Position numbers and translations under genes: made by a program. Of a DNA stretch of 64,000 bases, positions 56,162-64,000 are shown piece by piece. Under the pieces are notes generated by a model. The model did not search any database and had not been told where the DNA came from. It saw only the letters and a program-made list of their open reading frames with translations. Numbering within the stretch: position 1 is the first letter of the stretch; every line of letters starts with the position of its first letter. Source of the stretch: Paraburkholderia sprentiae WSM5005 (GTDB lineage Bacteria > Pseudomonadota > Gammaproteobacteria > Burkholderiales > Burkholderiaceae); assembly GCF_001865575.2 (NCBI RefSeq), contig NZ_CP017561.2:2046001-2110000 (forward strand), in the 5' to 3' direction.

Positions 56162-57460
56162 ATGAAAAAAGGCTTCCACACGATCATCGCTGCACAGTTC
56201 ATTTCGTCGCTAGCCGACAATGCGCTGTTGATCGCAGCCATCGCCCTGCTTTCGGTGATTCGCTCGGCCGCGTGGGTCACGCCGCTGCTGCAGATCTTCT
56301 TCACGATTTCGTACGTGCTGCTCGCGCCGTTCGTCGGCGCGTTCGCCGATTCGATGCAGAAGCGCCACGTCATGTTCATCTCTAACGCGCTGAAGGCGAG
56401 CGGCTGCCTGATGATGATCCTCGGCGTTCATCCGATGATCGCCTACGGCGTGGTCGGTTTCGGCGCGGCCGCGTATTCGCCGGCCAAGTACGGCATCCTC
56501 ACCGAGCTCCTGCCGGCCGAGAAACTCGTGCGGGCGAACGCATGGCTGGAATCGGCGACGGTGCTGTCGACGATCGTCGGCACGATGCTCGGCGGTGCGC
56601 TGATCAGCACGGTCGTCGAGCACTTCGTCACGCGGGTGCACCTGCCGCTGATCCGCTCGGCCGCCGATCTCGCGATGGGCACGGTCATGCTCATCTACGC
56701 GCTCGCCGCCGCGATCAATATCTTCATTCCGGATACCGGCGCCCGCTACCCGAACCGGCTGACCGAGCCGACCAAGCTGGTCGGCGATTTCCATCACTGC
56801 TTCCGTGTGCTATGGGCCGACAAGCTCGCGCAAATCGCACTGTGGGTGACCACGCTGATGTGGGGCGCCGCGGTGACGATGCAGTTGCTGGTGCTCAAAT
56901 GGGCGAACGTGAACCTCGGCTTGTCGTTGTCGAAGGCCGCCGTGATGCAAGGCGTGACCGGCTTCGGCATCGCGATCGGCGCGGCCGGCGCGGCGGCACT
57001 GATTCCGCTGCGCAACTCGCTGAAGGTTTTGCCCGTCGGCGTGCTGACGGGCGCGGTGGCGATCGCGATGGCCTTCTACAACAAGAACCTGTTCCCGCCG
57101 GGCGCAGGCCTGCGCTTCGGCACGCATGCCGTGCCGTACTACATGCTGCTTGCTTATCCGCTGATGATCGTGCTGGGCGCGTTGTCGGGCTTTTTCATCG
57201 TGCCGATGAACGCGATCCTGCAGCATCGCGGCGCGACGCTGCTGTCGGCCGGTCACTCGATCGCCGTGCAGAATTTCAACCAGAACCTCGCGGTGCTGCT
57301 GATGCTCGGCGCGTACGCGCTGCTGCTCACGGCGAAGATGCCGGCGCAGTGGATCATCGTCGTGTTCGGCAGCTTCATTACGCTGCTGATGTGGCTCGCG
57401 AAGCGCCGCAGCGCGTCCAACGAACGCAGGGTGGACATGCGGGCGATGATCGAGGAATGA
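56162..57460 (+). CDS. lplT: MFS lysophospholipid transporter, LplT-like (copy 2)
   Basis: 432-residue paralogue of the protein at 7921-9228. The two share AAQF-SSLADNALLIAAIAL, GFGAAAYSPAKYGIL, GALISTVVE-type and GHSIAVQNFN stretches and the same order of about 11-12 membrane segments. It lacks an adjacent acyltransferase gene. Located between suhB and mutS. Substrate inferred from family; the two copies may differ in specificity. Confidence 0.86.
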   Translation: MKKGFHTIIAAQFISSLADNALLIAAIALLSVIRSAAWVTPLLQIFFTISYVLLAPFVGAFADSMQKRHVMFISNALKASGCLMMILGVHPMIAYGVVGFGAAAYSPAKYGILTELLPAEKLVRANAWLESATVLSTIVGTMLGGALISTVVEHFVTRVHLPLIRSAADLAMGTVMLIYALAAAINIFIPDTGARYPNRLTEPTKLVGDFHHCFRVLWADKLAQIALWVTTLMWGAAVTMQLLVLKWANVNLGLSLSKAAVMQGVTGFGIAIGAAGAAALIPLRNSLKVLPVGVLTGAVAIAMAFYNKNLFPPGAGLRFGTHAVPYYMLLAYPLMIVLGALSGFFIVPMNAILQHRGATLLSAGHSIAVQNFNQNLAVLLMLGAYALLLTAKMPAQWIIVVFGSFITLLMWLAKRRSASNERRVDMRAMIEE

Positions 57461-57668
57461 ACGCATCGCCGTGCTTCGGCAATCACAGCGAATGGCGCGG
57501 CTCCACCGGCGTCACGCGCCACGACGGCGTGAAACGCTCGCTTCGATTGAATCGGTCATGCTGCCATTCGGCTCTCGCGTTGTGCATCGTCCGTTCGGCC
57601 AGGGTCCGCTCGCCGCGCCGGCGAGTTAAACTCACGCCCTGAGCATCTACCGCAAGAAGACACGAAGG

Positions 57669-60356
57669 ATGGGCATTCAAACCGCAGCGGCCAGCGACGT
57701 CGCACAACATACGCCGATGATGCAGCAGTACCTGCGCATCAAGGCGGAGCATCCGGGCACGCTGGTTTTCTACCGGATGGGCGACTTCTATGAACTCTTT
57801 TTCGACGATGCGGAAAAAGCCGCGCGCCTGCTCGACCTGACGCTCACGCAACGCGGTGCGTCGGCCGGCAATCCGATCAAGATGGCCGGCGTGCCGCACC
57901 ACTCGGTCGAACAATATCTGGCCAAGCTCGTGAAGCTAGGCGAATCGGTCGCGATCTGCGAACAGATCGGCGACCCGGCCACGTCGAAAGGCCCGGTCGA
58001 GCGCAAGGTCATGCGCGTGGTCACACCTGGCACGCTGACCGACGCGGCGCTGCTGTCCGACAAGAGCGACGTCTATCTGCTCGCGCTATGCGTCGCGCAC
58101 AATCGCCGCGGCGTCGCGACGAGCGTCGGTCTCGCCTGGCTCAATCTCGCGAGCGGTGCGCTGCGCCTCGCCGAAGTGGCGCCCGATCAGGTCGCCGCCG
58201 CGCTGGAGCGCATCCGTCCCGCGGAAATACTGATTGCCGACGCCACCGCCGATTCCGCCAGCTGGACACCTCCTGTCAACGCCAGCGCACTCAAGCGCGT
58301 GCCAGCCTGGCACTTCGATATCACGTCGGGCACGAAGCGCCTGTGCGATCAGCTCGAAGTGGCGAGCCTCGACGGCTTCGGCGCGCATTCGCTCGGTTGC
58401 GCGTGCGGGGCGGCCGGCGCGTTGCTGCTGTATGCGGCGTCCACGCAGGGTCAGCAACTGCGTCATGTGCGCAGCCTGAAGGTCGAACACGAATCGGAAT
58501 ACATCGGGCTCGATCCGGCTACGCGCCGCAACCTCGAACTCACGGAGACGCTGCGCGGCACTGAAGCGCCGACGCTGTGCTCGCTGCTCGATACGTGCTG
58601 CACGACGATGGGCAGCCGTCTGCTGCGGCACTGGCTGCATCATCCGCCGCGCGATTCGGCGGTGGCGCGGGCGCGTCAGCAGGCGATCGGCGCGTTGCTC
58701 GACGCGCCGCCGGGCGCCGATCTCGATACGCTGCGCCAGGCGTTGCGGCAGATCGCGGATATCGAACGGATCACCGGACGTCTCGCGCTGCTGTCGGCGC
58801 GCCCGCGCGATCTGTCGAGCCTGCGCGACACGTTCATCGCGCTGCCCGCTTTGCGCGCGCAACTCGCGGCGGTGGCATCGAACGCGGATTCGCTCGCGCG
58901 CATCGACGCGGCGCTCGAACCGCCGCAAGCGTGCGTCGACTTGCTCAGGATCGCGGTCGCGCAGGAACCGGCCGCGATGGTGCGCGACGGCGGCGTCATC
59001 GCGCGTGGATATGACGCCGAACTCGACGAACTGCGCGACATCTCGGAGAACTGCGGACAGTTCCTGATCGATCTCGAGACACGCGAACGCGCGCGTACCG
59101 GCATCAGCAATCTGCGCGTCGAGTACAACAAGGTCCATGGCTTCTATATCGAAGTCACGCGCGGCCAGACCGACAAGGTCCCCGACGACTATCGCCGCCG
59201 GCAAACGCTGAAAAACGCCGAGCGCTATATCACGCCCGAGTTGAAGACCTTCGAGGACAAAGCGCTGTCCGCGCAGGAACGCGCGCTCGCGCGCGAACGC
59301 GCGCTATACGACGCGTTGCTGCAATCGTTGCTGCCCTTCATTCCCGACTGTCAGCGCGTCGCGCTAGCGCTCGCCGAACTCGATCTGCTGGCCGCGTTCG
59401 GCGAACGCGCTCGCGCGCTCGACTGGGTCGCGCCGACGTTCTCGGCCGACGCGGGCATCGACATCGAGCAGGGTCGTCATCCGGTGGTCGAGGCGCAGGT
59501 CGAGCAGTTCATCGCCAACGATTGCTCACTCGCGACCGAGCGCAAGCTGCTGCTGATCACCGGTCCGAACATGGGCGGCAAGTCGACCTTCATGCGCCAG
59601 ACCGCGCTGATCGCGCTGCTCGCTTACGCGGGCAGCTACGTGCCGGCGCGGCGCGCGGCCTTCGGACCGATCGACCGCATCTTCACGCGCATCGGCGCGG
59701 CCGACGACCTCGCTGGCGGTCGCTCGACCTTCATGGTGGAGATGACCGAAGCCGCCGCGATCCTCAACGACGCGACACCGCAAAGCCTCGTGCTGATGGA
59801 CGAGATCGGCCGCGGCACGTCGACGTTCGACGGCCTCGCGCTCGCGTGGGCGATCGCTCGCCACCTGCTCGCCCACAACGGCTGCTACACGCTGTTCGCG
59901 ACGCACTACTTCGAGCTCACGCAGCTTCCCGTGGAGTTTCCGCATGCGGCCAACGTGCACCTGTCGGCGGTCGAGCACGGGCACGGCATCGTGTTCCTGC
60001 ACGCGGTCAACGAAGGGCCGGCCAATCAGAGCTACGGTCTGCAGGTCGCGCAACTCGCCGGCGTGCCGAACGCGGTGATCCGCGCGGCGCGCAAGCACCT
60101 CGCGCATCTGGAGCAGCAATCGGCCGCGCAGCCCGCGCCGCAACTCGATCTGTTCGCGACGCAGCCTGCCATGCTCGCCGAAGACGCGCACGACGACAAC
60201 GAGGCCGCGGGCGGCGCAACGCCCGCGTCGCCCGCGATGCAGACACTCGTCGAGCGTCTGCGCGGCATCGATCCGAACGATCTGCGGCCGCGTGAAGCGC
60301 TCGATCTGCTGTACGAACTCCATGAACTGGCCGTCGCGCCGGATGCGGATCACTGA
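57669..60356 (+). CDS. mutS: DNA mismatch repair protein MutS
   Basis: Binds base mismatches and starts repair with MutL. 895 residues. The mismatch-reading F-x-E is F40-Y-E42 (MGDFYELFF); the ATPase has Walker [10 protein letters not shown] at 632-640 and [18 protein letters not shown], then the helix-turn-helix region. The C-terminal tail has the expected Asp/Glu segment and a tetramer domain. Its stop overlaps the next gene by 14 bases. Confidence 0.98.
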   Translation: MGIQTAAASDVAQHTPMMQQYLRIKAEHPGTLVFYRMGDFYELFFDDAEKAARLLDLTLTQRGASAGNPIKMAGVPHHSVEQYLAKLVKLGESVAICEQIGDPATSKGPVERKVMRVVTPGTLTDAALLSDKSDVYLLALCVAHNRRGVATSVGLAWLNLASGALRLAEVAPDQVAAALERIRPAEILIADATADSASWTPPVNASALKRVPAWHFDITSGTKRLCDQLEVASLDGFGAHSLGCACGAAGALLLYAASTQGQQLRHVRSLKVEHESEYIGLDPATRRNLELTETLRGTEAPTLCSLLDTCCTTMGSRLLRHWLHHPPRDSAVARARQQAIGALLDAPPGADLDTLRQALRQIADIERITGRLALLSARPRDLSSLRDTFIALPALRAQLAAVASNADSLARIDAALEPPQACVDLLRIAVAQEPAAMVRDGGVIARGYDAELDELRDISENCGQFLIDLETRERARTGISNLRVEYNKVHGFYIEVTRGQTDKVPDDYRRRQTLKNAERYITPELKTFEDKALSAQERALARERALYDALLQSLLPFIPDCQRVALALAELDLLAAFGERARALDWVAPTFSADAGIDIEQGRHPVVEAQVEQFIANDCSLATERKLLLITGPNMGGKSTFMRQTALIALLAYAGSYVPARRAAFGPIDRIFTRIGAADDLAGGRSTFMVEMTEAAAILNDATPQSLVLMDEIGRGTSTFDGLALAWAIARHLLAHNGCYTLFATHYFELTQLPVEFPHAANVHLSAVEHGHGIVFLHAVNEGPANQSYGLQVAQLAGVPNAVIRAARKHLAHLEQQSAAQPAPQLDLFATQPAMLAEDAHDDNEAAGGATPASPAMQTLVERLRGIDPNDLRPREALDLLYELHELAVAPDADH

Positions 60357-61746
60357 CGCGCGGAGACACCCGCAACGCCTGCGCGAGCTTCGCGCGGCGC
60401 TGCGCCATGTGCACGCATCGATAGGCGGCATCGTCGTGCTCGCGGCAGTGTGCGCATGGACCGCGCCGGCGCACGCCGAGGCCTCGCGCTTCGCGTTCGC
60501 GGTGCTCTCCGACACGATGCACAGCTCCGCCGACGAAGCCGCCACGCAACGGCTGCTCGACGCGATTGCCCGCGAGCGCGACGTGCGCTTCATCGTCTAC
60601 GACGGCAATCTGAAGGGGCCGAAGGAAGTCTGCCGCGACGCGCTGTTCGAGCGCCGCCACGCGCTGCTCGACAGTTCCCGGACCGCTCTCTTCTTTATCC
60701 CCGGCCAGCACGACTGGGTCGATTGCGGCAACGCGGAAGCCGGCGGCTTCGATCCGGTCGAGCGGCTCGACCAGTTGCGGCAAACGCTGTTCGCCGATCC
60801 GACCTCGATGGGCCAGAACCCGATCGCGTTGACGCGCGAGAGCGAGGTATCGCGCTTCCGTCCGTTCCGCGAAAACGTGCGCTGGGTGATCAACGACAAG
60901 GCGAACAACAAAGCCGGCGACGTCGTCTTCATCGGGCTGAACGCGCCCGGTCCGAACAATCACTACCTGAGCGCGGGTGGCCGCAACGGCGAGTTCGAAG
61001 ATCGCGTGATTGCCAACGCATTCTGGCTCGAGCACGCGGCCGAGTACGCGAAGCGCCGCGACGCGCGCGCGATCGTCGTGTTCATTCAAGGCGACTTCGA
61101 CCCGGAGCGCTACGAGCGACCCGAACGGTTCGCATGGCTGCACTTCGCGCACAGCGCGCGCCGCGACGGCTTTCTCGAATTCAAGCGCAGTCTGGTCAAG
61201 CTCGCGCAAACTTTTCCCGGACCCGTGGTCGTGATTCACGCGGACGACGAACGGCCGGCCGGCGGCTTCGTGATCGATCAGCCGCTACGCAACGACAAAG
61301 GGATGGTCGTGACGAATCTCACGCGCATTGCGCTCGCGCCGCGTGATCGTCTCAACCAATGGATTCAGATAGAAGCGGATTTCGGCAGGAAGCCGCCGTT
61401 CAGGGTCAGCGTGCGCGACGTGCCGAAGCAGATGCTGCTGCCCGCGACACCGCCGGTCTTGCCGCGCGAGGAGTCCGGCACGTCGATGCCGGGTGCACCG
61501 GAGATGCCGAATGTGGAAGGGTTCGGGCCGGCGTCGGAATTGCCGCCGGCATTGCAGACGCCCGGAGAATCGCAGGACCAGCAGCCGCGCATCCCGTCCG
61601 ACCAGGGCGGCGCTAATTACGGGCCCGCGATTTCGATGCCGCCGGGGTCGATACTGCCCGCCTCGCCTGCTATGCCGGCATCGGCGCCGTCTGTCCCCGC
61701 GACGACACCGCGCGTGCCTGCAAGCTCAGTGCAGGGTCGGTTTTGA
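60343..61746 (+). CDS. Exported metallophosphoesterase-like protein
   Basis: 467 residues: signal peptide to about 45 (AHA), a calcineurin-like core to about 370, then a Pro/Ser/Ala-rich tail. Partial metal motifs: D57-x-x-H60 where D-x-H is usual, YDGN at 86-89, and GQHD at 121-124 (like GNHD). The usual final GHxH is replaced by [11 protein letters not shown]. Hence it may be an altered or inactive phosphoesterase; the family is unidentified. The ATG lies inside the end of mutS, so it is probably coupled to it. Confidence 0.75.
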   Translation: MRITDARRHPQRLRELRAALRHVHASIGGIVVLAAVCAWTAPAHAEASRFAFAVLSDTMHSSADEAATQRLLDAIARERDVRFIVYDGNLKGPKEVCRDALFERRHALLDSSRTALFFIPGQHDWVDCGNAEAGGFDPVERLDQLRQTLFADPTSMGQNPIALTRESEVSRFRPFRENVRWVINDKANNKAGDVVFIGLNAPGPNNHYLSAGGRNGEFEDRVIANAFWLEHAAEYAKRRDARAIVVFIQGDFDPERYERPERFAWLHFAHSARRDGFLEFKRSLVKLAQTFPGPVVVIHADDERPAGGFVIDQPLRNDKGMVVTNLTRIALAPRDRLNQWIQIEADFGRKPPFRVSVRDVPKQMLLPATPPVLPREESGTSMPGAPEMPNVEGFGPASELPPALQTPGESQDQQPRIPSDQGGANYGPAISMPPGSILPASPAMPASAPSVPATTPRVPASSVQGRF

Positions 61747-62268
61747 GTTGTCTTGTTCGTCCTCGTCTTCATCGTCGTCGAGAACTTCGAGGCCATCCGC
61801 GCCGTGCGCGTGCTCGTGCTGGATTTCGTCTTCGGTCGCCGGACGCACGTCTTTGACGGTCAATGCGAAACGCAGCGCCATGCCGGCGAGCGGATGATTG
61901 CCGTCGAGCACGACCTTGTCTTCCGCGACGTCGGTCACCACGTACACCAGCGCATCGATTTCCTCGTCGCCGTCTTCCGGGGTGCCTTCGAACTGCATGC
62001 CGACTTCAAGCGGTTCCGGGAAGCGATCGCGCGGCTCGATCTTCACGAGCTCGGGATCGTACTCACCGAATGCGTCTTGCGGCTCGAGCTGGATATCGGT
62101 CTCGAAGCCGGCCTCGTGGCCGTCGAGCTCTTCCTCGATCTTGGGGAACGTGCCATCATAGCCGCCGTGAAGATAGACCATCGGCTCTTCGCTTTCCTCG
62201 ATCAGATTGCCCTGCGCATCCGAGAGCTTGTAGGCGACCGACACGACGGTGTTCTTTGCGATTTTCAT
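61726..62268 (-). CDS. slyD: FKBP-type peptidyl-prolyl isomerase SlyD
   Basis: Chaperone and prolyl isomerase with a nickel-related role in relatives. The FKBP half (1-70) and the IF insert (about 70-130) read MKIAKNTVVSVAYKLSDAQG, LHGGYDGTFPKIEEELDGHE, and GNHPLAGMALRFALTVKDVR. The tail is Asp/Glu-rich (HEHAHGADGLEVLDDDEDED) and lacks the Cys-rich metal end of the Escherichia coli protein. 180 residues. GGAGAAT precedes the ATG. Divergent from roxA, 32 bases apart. Its last codons overlap the neighbouring gene end. Confidence 0.92.
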   Translation of the reverse strand: MKIAKNTVVSVAYKLSDAQGNLIEESEEPMVYLHGGYDGTFPKIEEELDGHEAGFETDIQLEPQDAFGEYDPELVKIEPRDRFPEPLEVGMQFEGTPEDGDEEIDALVYVVTDVAEDKVVLDGNHPLAGMALRFALTVKDVRPATEDEIQHEHAHGADGLEVLDDDEDEDEQDNSKPTLH

Positions 62269-62300
62269 TCGATTCTCCAGAATACAACTCACATTATACG

Positions 62301-63554
62301 ATGCCCAGGCGGCCCACTCACCTCCCGGCCGATGCAGGTCCGGCGCGCAATTCGCCGTCTGCTGCAAAGCCGGCCACGCAGCCCATCGTTCCGCCCTCGC
62401 CCGACATTCCGACCGCACTGCTCGGCAATCTGAGCCCGTCGCAATTCATGCGCCGCTATTGGCAGAAAAAGCCGCTGCTGATCCGTCAGGCGATTGCCGG
62501 CATCGAAGCGCCGCTGTCGCGCGACGAGCTGTTCGAGCTGGCCGATCGGGACGACGTCGAAGCGCGCCTGATTACGCACTTCCGCAACACATGGCAGTTG
62601 GAGCACGGCCCGTTTGCGCCCGACGAACTGCCGTCCGTCAAGCAGCGCGCCTGGACACTGCTTATGCAGGGCGTCGACCTGCACGATGACCGCGCGCGCG
62701 CATTGCTCGACCGTTTCCGTTTCGTACCGGACGCACGCCTCGACGACTTGATGATTTCGTATGCGACCGACGGCGGCGGCGTAGGTCCGCATTTCGATTC
62801 CTACGATGTGTTTCTTTTGCAAGTAAAAGGCAAGCGCCGCTGGCGCATTAGCGCGCAGAAAGATCTCGCACTGCAGCCCGGTTTGCCGTTGAAAGTTTTA
62901 CAGCACTTCGAGCACGAACAGGAGTGGGTGCTCGAGCCCGGCGACATGCTGTACCTGCCGCCGCACATCGCGCACGACGGCATCGCCGAGGGCGAATGCA
63001 TGACTTGTTCGATCGGTTTTCGCGCACCGTCCGAGAGCGAGCTGACCGCGCAGTTCCTCTACTATCTGGCCGAGCGCGGCGAGGCCGCGGGCAAGGCCGG
63101 CGCGCTCTATCGCGATCCGCGGCAGGCCGCCGTCGAGCGGCCCGCACAACTGCCCACGGCGCTCGTCGAACGAGTGGGCGCGATGCTTGCTAAAGTCCGA
63201 TGGAATGAGCAGGACATTGCGTCGTTCCTTGGCACGTACCTCAGCGAACCCAAGCCGAGTGTCGTCTTCGATCCGCCGCAACGGCCGCTCAACGCAGCCC
63301 GTTTCATCGGCGCGGCGTCCAAATTCGGTTTGCGGCTCGATCGCAGGACTAACCTGTTGTATGAACGCCGCTTTTTCTTCGTAAATGGAGAACAAATAAC
63401 GTGGGGCGGCGCAAAAAAATGGTTGTTTGATCTCGCGAATCTGCGGTGCATGAGTGCGAAACGCTTTGTAACACTCTCGCACGATTCATCGGTGACAGCA
63501 CTGCTACACGAGTGGTATTGTGCGGGCTGGATACAGGTGGGCGAGCTTGCGTAA
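62301..63554 (+). CDS. Cupin (JmjC-like) ribosomal oxygenase, RoxA/YcfD type
   Basis: 2-oxoglutarate- and iron-dependent hydroxylase; YcfD hydroxylates an arginine of ribosomal protein L16. Iron ligands are H164 and D166 (VGPHFDSYDVFLLQ) and H225 (PHIAHDG). The N-terminus has the family segment LLGNLSPSQFMRRYWQKKPLLIRQA after about 40 variable residues. 417 residues, slightly longer than YcfD (373). A strand dimer and winged-helix C-terminus follow. Substrate assignment by family only. Confidence 0.9.
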   Translation: MPRRPTHLPADAGPARNSPSAAKPATQPIVPPSPDIPTALLGNLSPSQFMRRYWQKKPLLIRQAIAGIEAPLSRDELFELADRDDVEARLITHFRNTWQLEHGPFAPDELPSVKQRAWTLLMQGVDLHDDRARALLDRFRFVPDARLDDLMISYATDGGGVGPHFDSYDVFLLQVKGKRRWRISAQKDLALQPGLPLKVLQHFEHEQEWVLEPGDMLYLPPHIAHDGIAEGECMTCSIGFRAPSESELTAQFLYYLAERGEAAGKAGALYRDPRQAAVERPAQLPTALVERVGAMLAKVRWNEQDIASFLGTYLSEPKPSVVFDPPQRPLNAARFIGAASKFGLRLDRRTNLLYERRFFFVNGEQITWGGAKKWLFDLANLRCMSAKRFVTLSHDSSVTALLHEWYCAGWIQVGELA

Positions 63555-63623
63555 CTCTGCCCACGTGCTATACCGTACAGTGAAATTTTGTATGAGAAAG
63601 ACAACGTATTGACCCCGGATTTA

Positions 63624-63652
63624 TCGACTGTCAGTACGAAAGTGCATATAAT
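63624..63652 (+). promoter_or_regulatory. Promoter of the terminal lipoprotein gene
   Basis: TCGACT, 17 bases, TATAAT. Transcription would start near 63659 and give about 128 untranslated bases. Confidence 0.7.
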
Positions 63653-63786
63653 TTCCGCCCAAGCCGTAGGGAAGATTCCAGCTCGTCAAAAGAGCATCTC
63701 CGCCAGCGGCCCAGGTCGGTGTTGGAGCACATTACCGGTTTTATTTTGCGCTGTTGCTTACCTTTAAACCATAAAAGGACGTGATC

Positions 63787-64000
63787 ATGAAGAAATCCCT
63801 CCTCGTAGCATCCCTGTTGGCAGCTGTGGCACTGGCTGCATGCAACAAGAGCAACGATCAAGCCGCTGCACCGGCTAGCGACGCTGCTGCTGCTTCGGCA
63901 CCGGCTGCTGCTGCTTCGGACGCAGGCGCTGCTTCGGGTGCTGCTGCTGCTGCGAGCGACGCTGCTGCTTCGGCTTCGGCTGCTGCTTCGGACGCTGGCG
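63787..64000 (+). CDS. Alanine/serine-rich small lipoprotein (3' end outside window)
   Basis: 71 codons are visible. The signal peptide ends in LAAC with the lipid-attached Cys at residue 19, followed by NKSNDQ and then repeats of Asp-Ala-Ala-Ala-Ala-Ser-Ala and Ala-Ser-Asp-Ala-Gly blocks with almost no other residues. AAGGA precedes the ATG. Probably a disordered, outer-membrane-anchored protein; function unknown. The stop lies past 64000. Confidence 0.82.
   Translation, partial: MKKSLLVASLLAAVALAACNKSNDQAAAPASDAAAASAPAAAASDAGAASGAAAAASDAAASASAAASDAG

Noticed and set aside
63609..63652. TTGACC paired with TATAAT upstream of the terminal lipoprotein
   Set aside because: The gap is 32 bases; TCGACT at 63624 gives 17 bases and was used instead.

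Overview
The window is a GC-rich (roughly 63-66% by eye), densely coded chromosomal segment of a beta-proteobacterium, most likely Burkholderiaceae and probably Paraburkholderia or Burkholderia. Signs are the order cysS - alkA-like - accA - tilS - lysC, a family 4 uracil-DNA glycosylase downstream of tsaB-rimI, a trimeric-type porin, and DUF2866 and DUF1853 proteins. There is no rRNA, phage, intact insertion sequence or CRISPR array. Most of it is core housekeeping sequence. Gene names rest on protein motifs and remembered family members; no database search was run.

Layout. 1-7.7 kb: the end of a cardiolipin synthase, glutathione peroxidase, an ABC-F ATPase (YheS type), a CaiB-type CoA-transferase, a DUF2866 protein and an alr-radA pair. 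7.9-16 kb: an LplT-like transporter, thiD, the overlapping tsaB-rimI-udg-DUF1853 operon, an acyl-CoA-binding protein and the RNA helicase RhlE behind a long leader. 16.4-22.2 kb: the glyoxylate bypass genes aceA and aceB bracketing a universal stress protein and a divergent LysR/haloacid dehalogenase pair. 22.2-24.3 kb: small regulatory and acetyltransferase genes. 24.35-25.2 kb: five tRNA genes (Ala, Glu, Asp, Glu, Asp in transcription order), then gltX. 27-35 kb: a patatin lipoprotein, an NlpC/P60 hydrolase and the yejABEF peptide importer.

35.5-40.8 kb is the most accessory-looking coding block: an MFS transporter, a family 31 glycoside hydrolase and a porin, in line and preceded by a palindrome. 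41.2-42.6 kb holds an orphan NarL-type regulator and about 0.7 kb of AT-richer DNA ending at tRNA-Ser. 42.8-49.7 kb is the lysC/tilS/accA/alkA/cysS run on the minus strand. 49.9-55.9 kb: a TPR protein, two cyclophilins, lpxH, cysE, trmJ and suhB. 56.1-64 kb: a second LplT-like transporter, mutS, an exported metallophosphoesterase-like protein, slyD, a RoxA-type ribosomal oxygenase and the start of an Ala-rich lipoprotein.

No single block is clearly a new system. The best candidates for follow-up are the MFS-GH31-porin module, the coupled tsaB-rimI-udg-DUF1853 operon, the NlpC/P60-YejABEF neighbourhood (possible murein peptide salvage), the haloacid dehalogenase-aceB link, the tRNA array with an internal terminator-like hairpin, and the low-GC stretch beside tRNA-Ser.
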